Source: FEN-680 sp036845225 (GTDB lineage: Bacteria > Actinomycetota > Geothermincolia > Fen-727 > Anoxymicrobiaceae). Taken from it: 21,285 nt of DNA. Below are positions 1-6,968 of this stretch, piece by piece; the first letter of the stretch is position 1, and the number at the start of each line of letters is the position of its first letter. A program made the translations under genes and the position numbers. Under the pieces are notes generated by a model. The model searched no databases, was not told the origin of the DNA, and saw only the letters and a list, made by a program, of their open reading frames with translations. Location: NCBI GenBank assembly GCA_036845225.1, contig DAIUEJ010000044.1:1-21285 (forward strand), read 5' to 3'.

Positions 1-62
1 CATGCCGGCGGGACGCCGGCGCTACGTCCCATCTCATGCCGGCGGGACGCCGGCGATACGTC
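1..62. repeat. Tandem pair of family A hairpin repeats
   Basis: Two copies of a 28-bp unit lie at 1-28 and 35-62 (period 34, 6-bp separator) and differ at one position. Each contains the perfect hairpin GCCGGCG-GGA-CGCCGGC (7-bp stem, 3-nt loop) followed by G(C/A)TAC. A third copy of the 22-bp core lies at 2446-2467 in the same orientation. The second copy abuts and slightly overlaps the stop codon (62-64, minus strand) of the neighbouring gene, so the pair could act as a GC-rich terminator or mRNA 3'-end stabiliser. The repeat and hairpin are seen directly; the role is inferred. The array may continue beyond the left edge. Confidence 0.8.
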
Positions 63-1777
63 TATAACTGCTTGCGCTCGACTACCTTCCAGGAGCCGTC
101 TCCTTGCTGCTCCAGCGTGTAGATCATGTGGTACGCCTGACCCATCTGGGCCGACACGGGAGTCGGACCCTGGTAGGTGATCATGTTCCAGGTCTCATGG
201 GTTTCGACCGTGGCTACAGAATCTGACAGCAGCTTGGTGTTGTCGAACTTGAGCGCGGTGAGCTGCCTTACCACACGCTGGCCTTTAGTCGCCAGCTCGA
301 GGACCCTGTTCGTCTCCTCCACCAGCAGCGGACCTGCCAGCGCGTTCTTGAGTCCCGCGGTATTCAGAGTCGCCTCGGCGTTGGTGGTCTCCGCGTAGAA
401 AGCCCCCATGGTGGCCTTCAGATCATCCTCGGTCCGGGTTGTGAGGACGAGCGCAATTTCGACGTCCTGGGGCGCCACGAATTCCTTGCTGTCGGTGTCC
501 GCGCCCGGGAGTGCGGCTTTCACCACGTGGTAGCCCTCAGGCAGGTTGTTGACGTCGACCTCGCTCTCCAGGCGCGTGTATCTGGCGCGGATGCTGCCGT
601 CGTCTCCGCCCCCGAATATCCAGTACAGGTGGATCGCCGTACGCGCGACGTCCTCCCCGAAGCCCTTGCTCTGTTCGACCGTGCTGTTGGCGGTGTCGAG
701 CAGATCGCTCCAGGTGAAGCCGCTCGTCCCGAAACGGTCGACCACGTGCTGCGCGCTCTCGGTCACGCTCTCCAGGTTCGACGCGAGGCGCTTGAACTCA
801 TCCAGCAGGAACTGCACGCTCTTGACGAGCTTCTTTGCGTAATCGACCGCGCCGTCGATGTCTTTCGGGAAATGCTTGAGCTCAAGGGCATCCTTGAGGT
901 CCTGGTTCGGCTGCGCCACCCCAACGAACACTCCGTCGATGAAAACCTTCGAGTTGAGCGGCGTCACGAGGACCCGCGAGTTCCCCTCCGTCAGCTTCAG
1001 GCGCCAGCGCTTCACTGGCCAGCTGCCTCCCGCTTCCTCCGCGGTGATGTTCACATCATAGGTCTTGTCTTTGTACTTCAGCGTGGCGACGTAAGGCACC
1101 CCGCTCGTCGGAGCATTCGTGATGAGCTTTCCGAACAGCTTGTTCTCGACCTTGCGCTTCTGGACGGTGAACTCCTGGAGGTCTCCGATCGCGTCGGTCT
1201 GGGTGTTCTGCCACTTCTGGAAGAAATCGAAGCTCGAGAACTTGCCTCCCGGGTGCACGACGAGGTCGTAGGCGGCCTTGTAGTCGGTGGACTTGAGGTC
1301 GCCGAGATACCTGTTCACCGCGGCTTCAGGGCTGTGGGTCCCCGCGAGCACGAAGAGCGTGACGAGCACAGCGATGATGAGCAGGATGACCAGCGGGACG
1401 CCGATCTTGACACCGCGGGGAAGCCTCGACACGGACTCTCCCGCTTTGACGGCCCACGGCTCAACGTCGTCAGCGCGTGCCTTGGTGGCTTTCTTAGAGC
1501 GGTCCATCGGCGCGGCACACTGGGTGCAGAACTTCGCGTTCGTTTCGACGTCCGCCCCGCATTCGGGACAGGCCTGTGGCCCTTCCTCCTCGAGTGGCGC
1601 GGCGGACTCCGGCTCGACCGCGGGGGCCGCGGGCTCCATCGCCATGACCGGCTCCTGCGGTTCAGGCGCCGGCTCGGGGGGTGCAGCCGGCCTGGCTGTG
1701 CCCTGCTCCAACGTGAGCTGCGCGGGCTCGGACCCGGGCATCTGCGCCTCGGGCTTCTTCCAGAATCTCAGGTTCAT
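62..1777 (-). CDS. Zinc-ribbon, single-pass membrane protein, TcaA/YvbJ-like
   Basis: This 571-residue protein is probably a membrane sensor or envelope-associated protein; its exact function is unknown. It has a Pro/Glu/Ala-rich cytoplasmic N-terminus, then a zinc ribbon of two CxxC pairs (C70/C73 and C84/C87). One transmembrane helix lies at about 124-146. A long extracytoplasmic part follows: an NTF2-like region at about 150-263, a PEGA-like strand pair around 267-288 (VFIDGVFVG), a helical middle, and a C-terminal alpha/beta domain ending WKVVERKQL. The order zinc ribbon, one helix, small extracytoplasmic domains matches TcaA/YvbJ-type proteins of Gram-positives by architecture only. I chose ATG at 1777 because AAGG lies 9 nt upstream; an in-frame TTG at 1783 would be too close to it. 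It starts 2 nt after the upstream zinc-ribbon gene stops, so the two are almost certainly co-transcribed. Confidence 0.8.
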   Translation of the reverse strand: MNLRFWKKPEAQMPGSEPAQLTLEQGTARPAAPPEPAPEPQEPVMAMEPAAPAVEPESAAPLEEEGPQACPECGADVETNAKFCTQCAAPMDRSKKATKARADDVEPWAVKAGESVSRLPRGVKIGVPLVILLIIAVLVTLFVLAGTHSPEAAVNRYLGDLKSTDYKAAYDLVVHPGGKFSSFDFFQKWQNTQTDAIGDLQEFTVQKRKVENKLFGKLITNAPTSGVPYVATLKYKDKTYDVNITAEEAGGSWPVKRWRLKLTEGNSRVLVTPLNSKVFIDGVFVGVAQPNQDLKDALELKHFPKDIDGAVDYAKKLVKSVQFLLDEFKRLASNLESVTESAQHVVDRFGTSGFTWSDLLDTANSTVEQSKGFGEDVARTAIHLYWIFGGGDDGSIRARYTRLESEVDVNNLPEGYHVVKAALPGADTDSKEFVAPQDVEIALVLTTRTEDDLKATMGAFYAETTNAEATLNTAGLKNALAGPLLVEETNRVLELATKGQRVVRQLTALKFDNTKLLSDSVATVETHETWNMITYQGPTPVSAQMGQAYHMIYTLEQQGDGSWKVVERKQL

Positions 1778-1779
1778 GC

Positions 1780-2403
1780 TCAACCACCTTCCCCGATGCG
1801 GCGTAGCAGCCGCCCGCGGTCATAGCTCGTGATGATGATGCCGATGAGGAAACCGACGAACAGGAAGATAGTCGCGATCTGTCCGCCCGCAACGTTGACC
1901 TGGATCACGTGCACGTTCTTGATGAGCGCCTTGAGCACCTGGCTCATCGCGAAGACGATCAGCCAGATCGTGAAGATGACACCCCCGAAGAAAGTGCAGA
2001 CGTGAGTCTCGACGACGCGGCGCCGGGTGCCGACGTTCGCCACCAGCAACAGGGAGAATACCAGGGGGATTATCGACAGGAAAAACAGTATCTGGCCAAC
2101 GTAGATCTGCCAGCCGGTGAAGTCGCGGCTGACGAGCGAGATGCCCAGCACGTCGAGCTTCACGAACGCCCAGGGGGCCCAGACGACGATCATCATCAGC
2201 GCCAGGAACAGCGTCATGAGGATCGGGCCCTTGCGCTTCCAGGTGGTGGACAGGAAACGCGCGAGGAAAGTCGCCCGCGCCTCGAGTCCCGGGAGCGGAG
2301 GGGTCTCACCCGCCTCCACCGCGGACATGCTCATGGGCGCGCTGCACTCTTTGCAGTACTCGCTCTCCTCGAGGTTCTCGGTCCCGCATTGTTCACAACG
2401 CAT
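1780..2403 (-). CDS. Zinc-ribbon membrane protein with four transmembrane helices
   Basis: A protein of about 207 residues with unknown function. The N-terminus is a zinc ribbon (MRCEQCG, then CKEC; cysteines at 3, 6, 17 and 20). After a short Pro-rich linker come four hydrophobic segments, near residues 58-80, 97-118, 135-157 and 172-192. It ends with a basic tail (YDRGRLLRRIGEGG). ATG at 2403 was chosen because a G-rich SD (GGGGG) lies 9 nt upstream; ATG at 2412 would sit directly on that tract. The stop lies just before the next gene, which has the same N-terminal zinc-ribbon design. This suggests the pair form one membrane complex with cytoplasmic metal-binding modules. No catalytic motif is visible. 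Confidence 0.8.
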   Translation of the reverse strand: MRCEQCGTENLEESEYCKECSAPMSMSAVEAGETPPLPGLEARATFLARFLSTTWKRKGPILMTLFLALMMIVVWAPWAFVKLDVLGISLVSRDFTGWQIYVGQILFFLSIIPLVFSLLLVANVGTRRRVVETHVCTFFGGVIFTIWLIVFAMSQVLKALIKNVHVIQVNVAGGQIATIFLFVGFLIGIIITSYDRGRLLRRIGEGG

Positions 2404-2445
2404 CGATACCATCCCCCGTTTTCCGGTTCGACGTTCTAATGTACA

Positions 2446-2467
2446 GCCGGCGGGACGCCGGCGCTAC
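2446..2467. repeat. Family A hairpin repeat, third copy
   Basis: This carries the same GCCGGCG-GGA-CGCCGGC hairpin and GCTAC tail as the pair at 1-62, in the same orientation. It sits in the 82-nt gap between the end of the oxidoreductase gene and the zinc-ribbon gene. Transcribed from the minus strand it would form a hairpin after the AOR stop codon, so it could attenuate read-through into the zinc-ribbon genes. The repeat is seen directly; the effect is inferred. Confidence 0.75.
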
Positions 2468-2485
2468 TGTCGTGGTACGCCCGCG

Positions 2486-4555
2486 CTACGAGGCGGCGGA
2501 CTCCAGCCGGTCGGCCACATCCGACAGCCCCAGGCCCTCAAGCCTTTTCCGGCTCGCGAACCCCAGCTCGTCCAGTTCCCTCAGGCGGTAGAAGTCTTTG
2601 ATCATATAGTCGAAGTCCACGAGCCGGCTCTGCAGCTCCGCTATCTCCGCGTTGCGAAGGCGCCTGTCGGTGCCACCCACCCAGGGCACGAGCATCCCGG
2701 TGATCTTGAGGATCTTGAACAGGTTCGGAAGCATGAACTTGTCGGTCGACTTCTGCATGATGCCGGCTATCTTTTCGTTGTGGATCTTGCGCTTTGTCAT
2801 CATGCTCATTATCGGGTAGAGCACCTTTGTCAGGTTGGAGGTCATGCCTTCCAGGTGAGGCAACAGGATGCGTTCGGGCAGGACGTCGTCTTCGGCGCGC
2901 GCGCCGCAGAGGTTGCCGATGGAACGCTTGAGGTACCAGATCCGGTTGGCGACCTCCATCAGTTCATCGTTGGAGTAGCCGGCGCCGGTAACCGCGTTCA
3001 GCATGTCGCGAAGGATCTCGATCCCGTCCATCGACCACCAGGCGTAGAGGCAGATCACCGCCGAGCCGGCGAGCTGCCCGAAGCTCTGGGCCGCGACAGT
3101 CTGGGCGGCCTTTCCTTCGGGTTTGTAGGGCTTGGTGCCCTTTACGCCGACGACCTTGAAACTGACGTTGCCCAGCTCGGCCATGAGGTTGTCGTCGTTC
3201 ACGTGGCACGCGCCGCGGATGCCGGTCGCGTAAGTCAGCGCCATCGCCCACAGGGCACGCGGGTCGTGCATCGGCGCCTCGAGCCCTTTCACGTGTATCG
3301 CGAACTCGGTACCGCCGTATTTCTCGGACATCACGCGGCTTCCCTCGGCGAGCTGGTCCCCGAACCCCTCGCGCTTCGCGATCATCCCGATAAGCTTGAC
3401 CAGTGTCTCGGGATCGTTCCACTTGAGCTCGACTCCGCCGGTGTCCTCTTTCGTTATCAGGCCTTCCTGGAAGGCTTCAGTAGCGTAAGCGATAGTGCTG
3501 CCCGCTGAGATGCAGTCCATGCCGTAGCGGTCCGTGAGCTCATTAGCCTTCGATACAGCGTCGAGGTTGTCGCACCTCTGCAGGGTGCCCAGCGCCGCGG
3601 CGCCCTCGTACTCGAGCCCGGGGCCCTCCTCCATGGCGAACGGCCCGGCGTCTATCTTGACCACTCGCTTGCACGCCACCGGGCAGCCGTAGCAGGCGTG
3701 CGTCTTGGTCATGATCTTCTCTGCGACGGTGACGCCGGAGAGCGCGTCCATACCCTCTTCCCACTGGGCCTCCCGCCAGTTCTTGACCGGCACGTCCGAT
3801 ATCGCCATGCCCATCTCCATGTGGACGTTGGAGCCGTACGCGTGGAGGCCTTCGCCAGTGATGCTCACCTTCAACTCGTCCTGGGCCCGCTTCTTGATCG
3901 CCTTGTAGGCCTCTTCGTCGGCGATGGCGGTCTTGGAGCTGCCGCGGAAAGCGACGGCCTTCAGCTTCTTGGAGCCCATTACAGCGCCCATGCCGGTGCG
4001 GCCGGCGAGGCTGCCCTTGTCGTTCACGATCGCCGCGTACTTGACCAGGTTCTCGCCCGCCTGCCCGATAGACATGACCCTCACGCGCTTGTCGCCCGTC
4101 TTCTGGAGGATGAGGTCCTCGGTCTCGAAGGCGTCCTTGCCCCAGAGGTCGGAGGCGTCGCGGATCTCGACCTCTTTGTCCGAGACCCACAGGTACACGG
4201 GCTTCTTCGAAGCACCGGTGATGATTATTCCGTCGTAGCCTGCGGCGCGCATCTGAGGGGACACGTGGCCTCCCATGCTCGACTCGCCCCAGATCCCGGT
4301 GAGCGGCGAGCGGGCACAGACCTCAAGCCTCGAGCACCCGGGGAGGGTAGTACCGGAAAGCGGCCCGTGCATGATCATAAGAGGGTTGTCAGGGCCAAGC
4401 GGATCCACGTCGTAAGCGCCCATGTCGAAGAAGAGCCTGGCGGCCAGGCCGCTGCCCCCGAGATAATCCCGGTAGAGTTGCTCCTCGGGTTCTATGACCT
4501 CGGTGCTCCCGGTTGACAGGTCAACCTTGAGGATCCTGCCGTAGTAACCGTTCAA
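2486..4555 (-). CDS. aor: Aldehyde:ferredoxin oxidoreductase (tungsten/molybdopterin)
   Basis: This predicted 689-residue enzyme would oxidise aldehydes to carboxylic acids and pass electrons to ferredoxin, in the cytoplasm of an anaerobe. It opens with the family's N-terminal signature (NGYYGRILKVDLSTG). The pterin-binding N-terminal domain includes GRTGMGAVMGSKKLKAV near 185-201. The 4Fe-4S ligand motif CYGCPVAC gives C288, C291 and C295; C502 (AVICLYAW) is the likely fourth ligand. The C-terminal family motif ends DDVLPER at about 556-562. The length is slightly above the typical 600-620 because of a C-terminal extension. TTG at 4555 is chosen as the start: GGGAGG lies 7 nt upstream and the family N-terminus begins there, whereas a TTG at 4591 would add 12 unsupported residues. 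No ferredoxin-like partner or cofactor gene is adjacent. The exact aldehyde substrate cannot be read from the sequence. Confidence 0.95.
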   Translation of the reverse strand: MNGYYGRILKVDLSTGSTEVIEPEEQLYRDYLGGSGLAARLFFDMGAYDVDPLGPDNPLMIMHGPLSGTTLPGCSRLEVCARSPLTGIWGESSMGGHVSPQMRAAGYDGIIITGASKKPVYLWVSDKEVEIRDASDLWGKDAFETEDLILQKTGDKRVRVMSIGQAGENLVKYAAIVNDKGSLAGRTGMGAVMGSKKLKAVAFRGSSKTAIADEEAYKAIKKRAQDELKVSITGEGLHAYGSNVHMEMGMAISDVPVKNWREAQWEEGMDALSGVTVAEKIMTKTHACYGCPVACKRVVKIDAGPFAMEEGPGLEYEGAAALGTLQRCDNLDAVSKANELTDRYGMDCISAGSTIAYATEAFQEGLITKEDTGGVELKWNDPETLVKLIGMIAKREGFGDQLAEGSRVMSEKYGGTEFAIHVKGLEAPMHDPRALWAMALTYATGIRGACHVNDDNLMAELGNVSFKVVGVKGTKPYKPEGKAAQTVAAQSFGQLAGSAVICLYAWWSMDGIEILRDMLNAVTGAGYSNDELMEVANRIWYLKRSIGNLCGARAEDDVLPERILLPHLEGMTSNLTKVLYPIMSMMTKRKIHNEKIAGIMQKSTDKFMLPNLFKILKITGMLVPWVGGTDRRLRNAEIAELQSRLVDFDYMIKDFYRLRELDELGFASRKRLEGLGLSDVADRLESAAS

Positions 4556-4592
4556 GTCCGTACCTCCCGGGGAAGTTAGTCTGTTTCGCAAT

Positions 4593-4598
4593 ATTCTA
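4593..4598 (-). promoter_or_regulatory. Possible -10 box for the oxidoreductase gene
   Basis: On the minus strand the hexamer reads TAGAAT (5 of 6 matches to TATAAT) and lies about 38 nt upstream of the TTG start, in an AT-richer patch. No convincing -35 box is seen at 16-18 nt, so this is a weak call. Confidence 0.3.
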
Positions 4599-4730
4599 AC
4601 CGATTGGGCTGGAGTTGACCTCGGTGAGAGGGGGTCGGTGCTTTCGCTTTGTCTTTCAGCGCCTCCACTGCGACGGCTACCGCCGGGGCGCGCTCAGGTT
4701 GATAAAAGCCGTCGAGCGCTCCCGCGTCTC

Positions 4731-4740
4731 GTGCTATAGT
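4731..4740 (+). promoter_or_regulatory. Extended -10 promoter for the ABC exporter operon
   Basis: The sequence GTGCTATAGT contains an extended -10 box (TGC-TATAGT) 52 nt upstream of the ATPase start codon. A near-identical 10-mer, GTGCTATACT, lies at the same kind of position before the lipid kinase gene (11008-11017). No good -35 is visible, which fits an extended -10 promoter. The remainder of the divergent gap 4556-4792 holds no gene I can support. Confidence 0.5.
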
Positions 4741-4750
4741 CTTTGTGCTC

Positions 4751-4778
4751 CGTTGTGCCAGGAATCCTGCCACGAACG
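4751..4778. promoter_or_regulatory. Inverted repeat, candidate operator of the ABC exporter
   Basis: A 19-nt quasi-palindrome (GTGCCAGGAATCCTGCCAC, 4755-4773) pairs at 8 of 9 positions around a central A. It is flanked by further inverted CGTT / AACG arms with a 1-nt offset. It starts about 10 nt after the extended -10 box and ends 14 nt before the start codon, a typical place for a dimeric repressor to block transcription. No regulator gene is nearby. An mRNA hairpin role is also possible. Confidence 0.45.
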
Positions 4779-4792
4779 CCTGAAAGGTAATC

Positions 4793-5707
4793 ATGCCGGC
4801 GATACAGGTCACGGACCTCCATAAGAACTACGGCGATGTGAAGGCCGTGGACGGCGTCTCCTTCGAAGTCGAGGACAAAGAGATCTTCGGCATCCTCGGC
4901 CCGAACGGCGCCGGCAAGACGACGACGCTGGAGATAATCGAGACCCTCCGTGAAGCCGACTCCGGCGAGATATTCCTTGACGGCATGGACGTGCGCCGGG
5001 ACGCCAGGAAGATCAAGGAGATAATCGGCGTACAGCTTCAGACCACAGTCTTTTTCGACAACCTGTCCGTGTACGAGACCATCGACCTGTTCGGCTCGTT
5101 CTACAAGACAGCTTTGACCCCTGACGAGCTCCTGGAGACTGTCGGCCTCAAAGAGAAAAGAGGCAACAGGCTGAACGAGCTCTCCGGTGGCCAGCACAAG
5201 CGGGTCTCCATCGCACTGGCGCTGGTGAACGACCCTCGCATCGTGTTCCTGGACGAGCCGACCACGGGCCTCGACCCGCAGGTACGGCGGAACATCTGGG
5301 AGATCGTCCAGAGCCTCAGGGAGCACGAGAAGACCGTGGTGATCACATCGCACTACATCGAGGAGGCCGAGTTCCTGTGCGACCGGGTCGCGGTCATGGA
5401 CTACGGGAAGATAATCGCGACGGGTACTCCCAATGAGCTGATAGACCGGTATTCCCCCGAGAGCAATATCTCCTTCACGATGACGCCCGGGGTCGACACC
5501 TCGGTGCTGGAGAAGGTGCCCGGGGCGATGCAGGTGGTCGCCAGCAACGGCGGCTACACCATCACGACCAACAGCCCGCAGGAGACCCTGATCGGCATTT
5601 TCACCGCGGCGTATGAGAACGACGCGAAAGCGGACGATGTGGCGATGAAGAGAGCGAGCCTCGAGGACGTGTTCCTCAAGATCACCGGCAGGAGGATCAA
5701 AGAGTGA
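4793..5707 (+). CDS. ABC-2 exporter ATP-binding subunit (DrrA/CcmA type)
   Basis: This 304-residue cytoplasmic ATPase would power an ABC-2 exporter with the next gene. Visible motifs are Walker A GPNGAGKTT (36-44), a Q-loop around Q81-Q83, signature LSGGQ (130-134), Walker B IVFLDEP (150-156), a D-loop in TTGLDP, and the switch histidine H187 (TSHYIEEAE). The C-terminal 80 residues form the accessory domain typical of drug, lipid or polysaccharide exporters of the DrrA type. The start ATG has AAGG about 5 nt upstream. The stop overlaps the permease start by 4 nt (GTGA), so translation is coupled. The substrate cannot be read from the sequence. Confidence 0.95.
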   Translation: MPAIQVTDLHKNYGDVKAVDGVSFEVEDKEIFGILGPNGAGKTTTLEIIETLREADSGEIFLDGMDVRRDARKIKEIIGVQLQTTVFFDNLSVYETIDLFGSFYKTALTPDELLETVGLKEKRGNRLNELSGGQHKRVSIALALVNDPRIVFLDEPTTGLDPQVRRNIWEIVQSLREHEKTVVITSHYIEEAEFLCDRVAVMDYGKIIATGTPNELIDRYSPESNISFTMTPGVDTSVLEKVPGAMQVVASNGGYTITTNSPQETLIGIFTAAYENDAKADDVAMKRASLEDVFLKITGRRIKE

Positions 5708-6813
5708 GGAAGTTCGCCAAGTTCGTCGGCGCGAGCCTCAAGATGACATACCGGGAGAAGGTCGCCCTGTTCTGGATGTTCCTCTTCCCGGTGCTCCTGA
5801 TGCTCCTGCTGGGCACCATCTTCGGGCGCACCGGCTCCGCGAGCATCACGCTCGGCGTGGCGGACCTGGACAACAGCCAGGTGACCGGGGTGATCACCAA
5901 GCGTCTGGACGGTATCAGTGCCTTCCACGTCACCAGGGGTAGTGAGGCCGCGCTCAGGAAGCAGCTCAATGACGGCAAGCTCAACGCCATCCTCGTGCTC
6001 AACAAGGGCTTCCAGGAATCCCTTTTCACGCACAAGCCCGGCCAGGCGACTATCTACGTGGACAAGTCCAGCCCCACCGTCTCGCAGATCACGAGCACCG
6101 CGCTGAACCAGGTCATGGGAGAGATAGGCATAGGAATGGCCAAGCAGGCTATCCCGAACGCAATTGGGCCGAGCGACGTCATCAAGGTGACGGAGAAGTC
6201 CGTGACCTCCAGCGACCTGCGCTACGTCGACTTCATCGTTCCCGGAGTGGTGGCGCTGACGCTCATGACCTCGGGGATGTTCGGGCTCAGTATCGCGTTC
6301 GTGAACTACCGCGAGAAGGGAATCCTGAGGCGAATCAAGGTCTCGCCCCTGCCGCTCAGGCGTTTCATAGGCAGCGAGCTGGTGTCGGCGCTCATCATGA
6401 CGCTCATCCAGGCGGCGATCCTGCTGCTGATCGGCTGGTCGGTGTTCAAGATACACATCAACGGCAACTGGTTTTATATCGCTTTCGTCATAATCCTCGG
6501 CGCCGCGTGCTTCCTGGCCGGCGGCTTCCTGGTGGCGTCACTCTGCCGAACGCAGAAGACCGCCGAGATGGCGACGAACGCCATCACTTTCCCGATGATG
6601 TTCCTCTCGGGGGTGTTCTTCCCGCTCGCGATACTTCCCGCATTCCTGGCTTTCATCGCGAAGTGCCTTCCCCTCTACTACCTGGGCGATGCCCTGAGGA
6701 AAGTGATGATCCAGGGCAAGAGTCTCATAAACGTCTCCGGGGACCTCGCGGTGATCGCCGCGGTCGGACTCGTGTGCTTCGCGGCCGCGGTCAAGCTCTT
6801 CCGCTGGGAATAA
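5704..6813 (+). CDS. ABC-2 type exporter permease
   Basis: This 369-residue integral membrane subunit pairs with the upstream ATPase. It has one N-terminal transmembrane helix (about 21-41), then an extracytoplasmic domain of roughly 130 residues. About five helices follow, near 175-200, 224-248, 256-280, 295-318 and 343-364. The cytoplasmic loop YREKGILRRIKVSPLPLRRFIGSE (201-224, shown only by its ends YREKG and FIGSE) is characteristic of ABC-2 permeases and couples to the ATPase. The GTG start lies inside the ATPase stop (GTGA overlap). The TAA stop is at the very edge of a long inverted repeat, which probably forms the end of this operon. The large external domain is that of the ABC2_membrane_3/YadH-like class. 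Confidence 0.93.
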   Translation: MRKFAKFVGASLKMTYREKVALFWMFLFPVLLMLLLGTIFGRTGSASITLGVADLDNSQVTGVITKRLDGISAFHVTRGSEAALRKQLNDGKLNAILVLNKGFQESLFTHKPGQATIYVDKSSPTVSQITSTALNQVMGEIGIGMAKQAIPNAIGPSDVIKVTEKSVTSSDLRYVDFIVPGVVALTLMTSGMFGLSIAFVNYREKGILRRIKVSPLPLRRFIGSELVSALIMTLIQAAILLLIGWSVFKIHINGNWFYIAFVIILGAACFLAGGFLVASLCRTQKTAEMATNAITFPMMFLSGVFFPLAILPAFLAFIAKCLPLYYLGDALRKVMIQGKSLINVSGDLAVIAAVGLVCFAAAVKLFRWE

Positions 6814-6904
6814 CGCAAAATAGGGACAGGCACCATTTTGCATTTCCCGGTTTCGTGCAATGAATATCTGGAATGCAAAATGGTGCCTGTCCCTATTTTG
6901 CGTT
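6812..6904. repeat. 93-bp inverted repeat built from two REP-like (family B) units
   Basis: Two 33-bp arms (6812-6844 and 6872-6904) are perfect reverse complements separated by 27 nt. Each arm contains a 25-bp quasi-palindromic unit with CAAAAT...ATTTTG ends and the core GGGACAGGCACC (GGTGCCTGTCCC on the other strand). The left arm begins inside the TAA stop codon of the permease gene. Related cores recur at 12754-12767 and 19561-19574. The structure resembles paired REP units (BIMEs), which are mobilised by RAYT-type transposases in other bacteria. It could also serve as a terminator. The arms are seen directly; the assignment is inferred. Confidence 0.85.
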
Positions 6905-6968
6905 TTTGCTGGATTTCGCAGAAAATCAACGCGTAGAGGCGCACTGAAGTCACGTAACCGGAGGCCCG

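Noticed and set aside
1..62. Tandem repeats as a CRISPR array
   Set aside because: The separator is only 6 bp, the unit is a plain palindrome, and no cas genes are present.
527..1825. Long plus-strand open frame (432 codons) opposite the zinc-ribbon gene
   Set aside because: It is Arg/Leu/Asp-rich antisense sequence with no family motifs or membrane logic, and the opposite strand has a coherent protein with zinc ribbon and anchor helix. Such shadows are common in GC-rich DNA.
2117..4516. Plus-strand open frames opposite the oxidoreductase gene
   Set aside because: The minus strand carries an unmistakable AOR with conserved Fe-S and pterin motifs; the plus frames have no recognisable features.
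4626..4635. AGAGGGGGTC as another copy of family B
   Set aside because: Although it matches 10965-10974 exactly over 10 bases, the sequence diverges on both sides and lacks the GGTGCCTG core.
4792..4805. CATGCCGGCGATAC at the ABC ATPase start as another family A repeat
   Set aside because: The match covers only half the unit, lacks the second hairpin arm, and is explained by coding sequence (Met-Pro-Ala-Ile).
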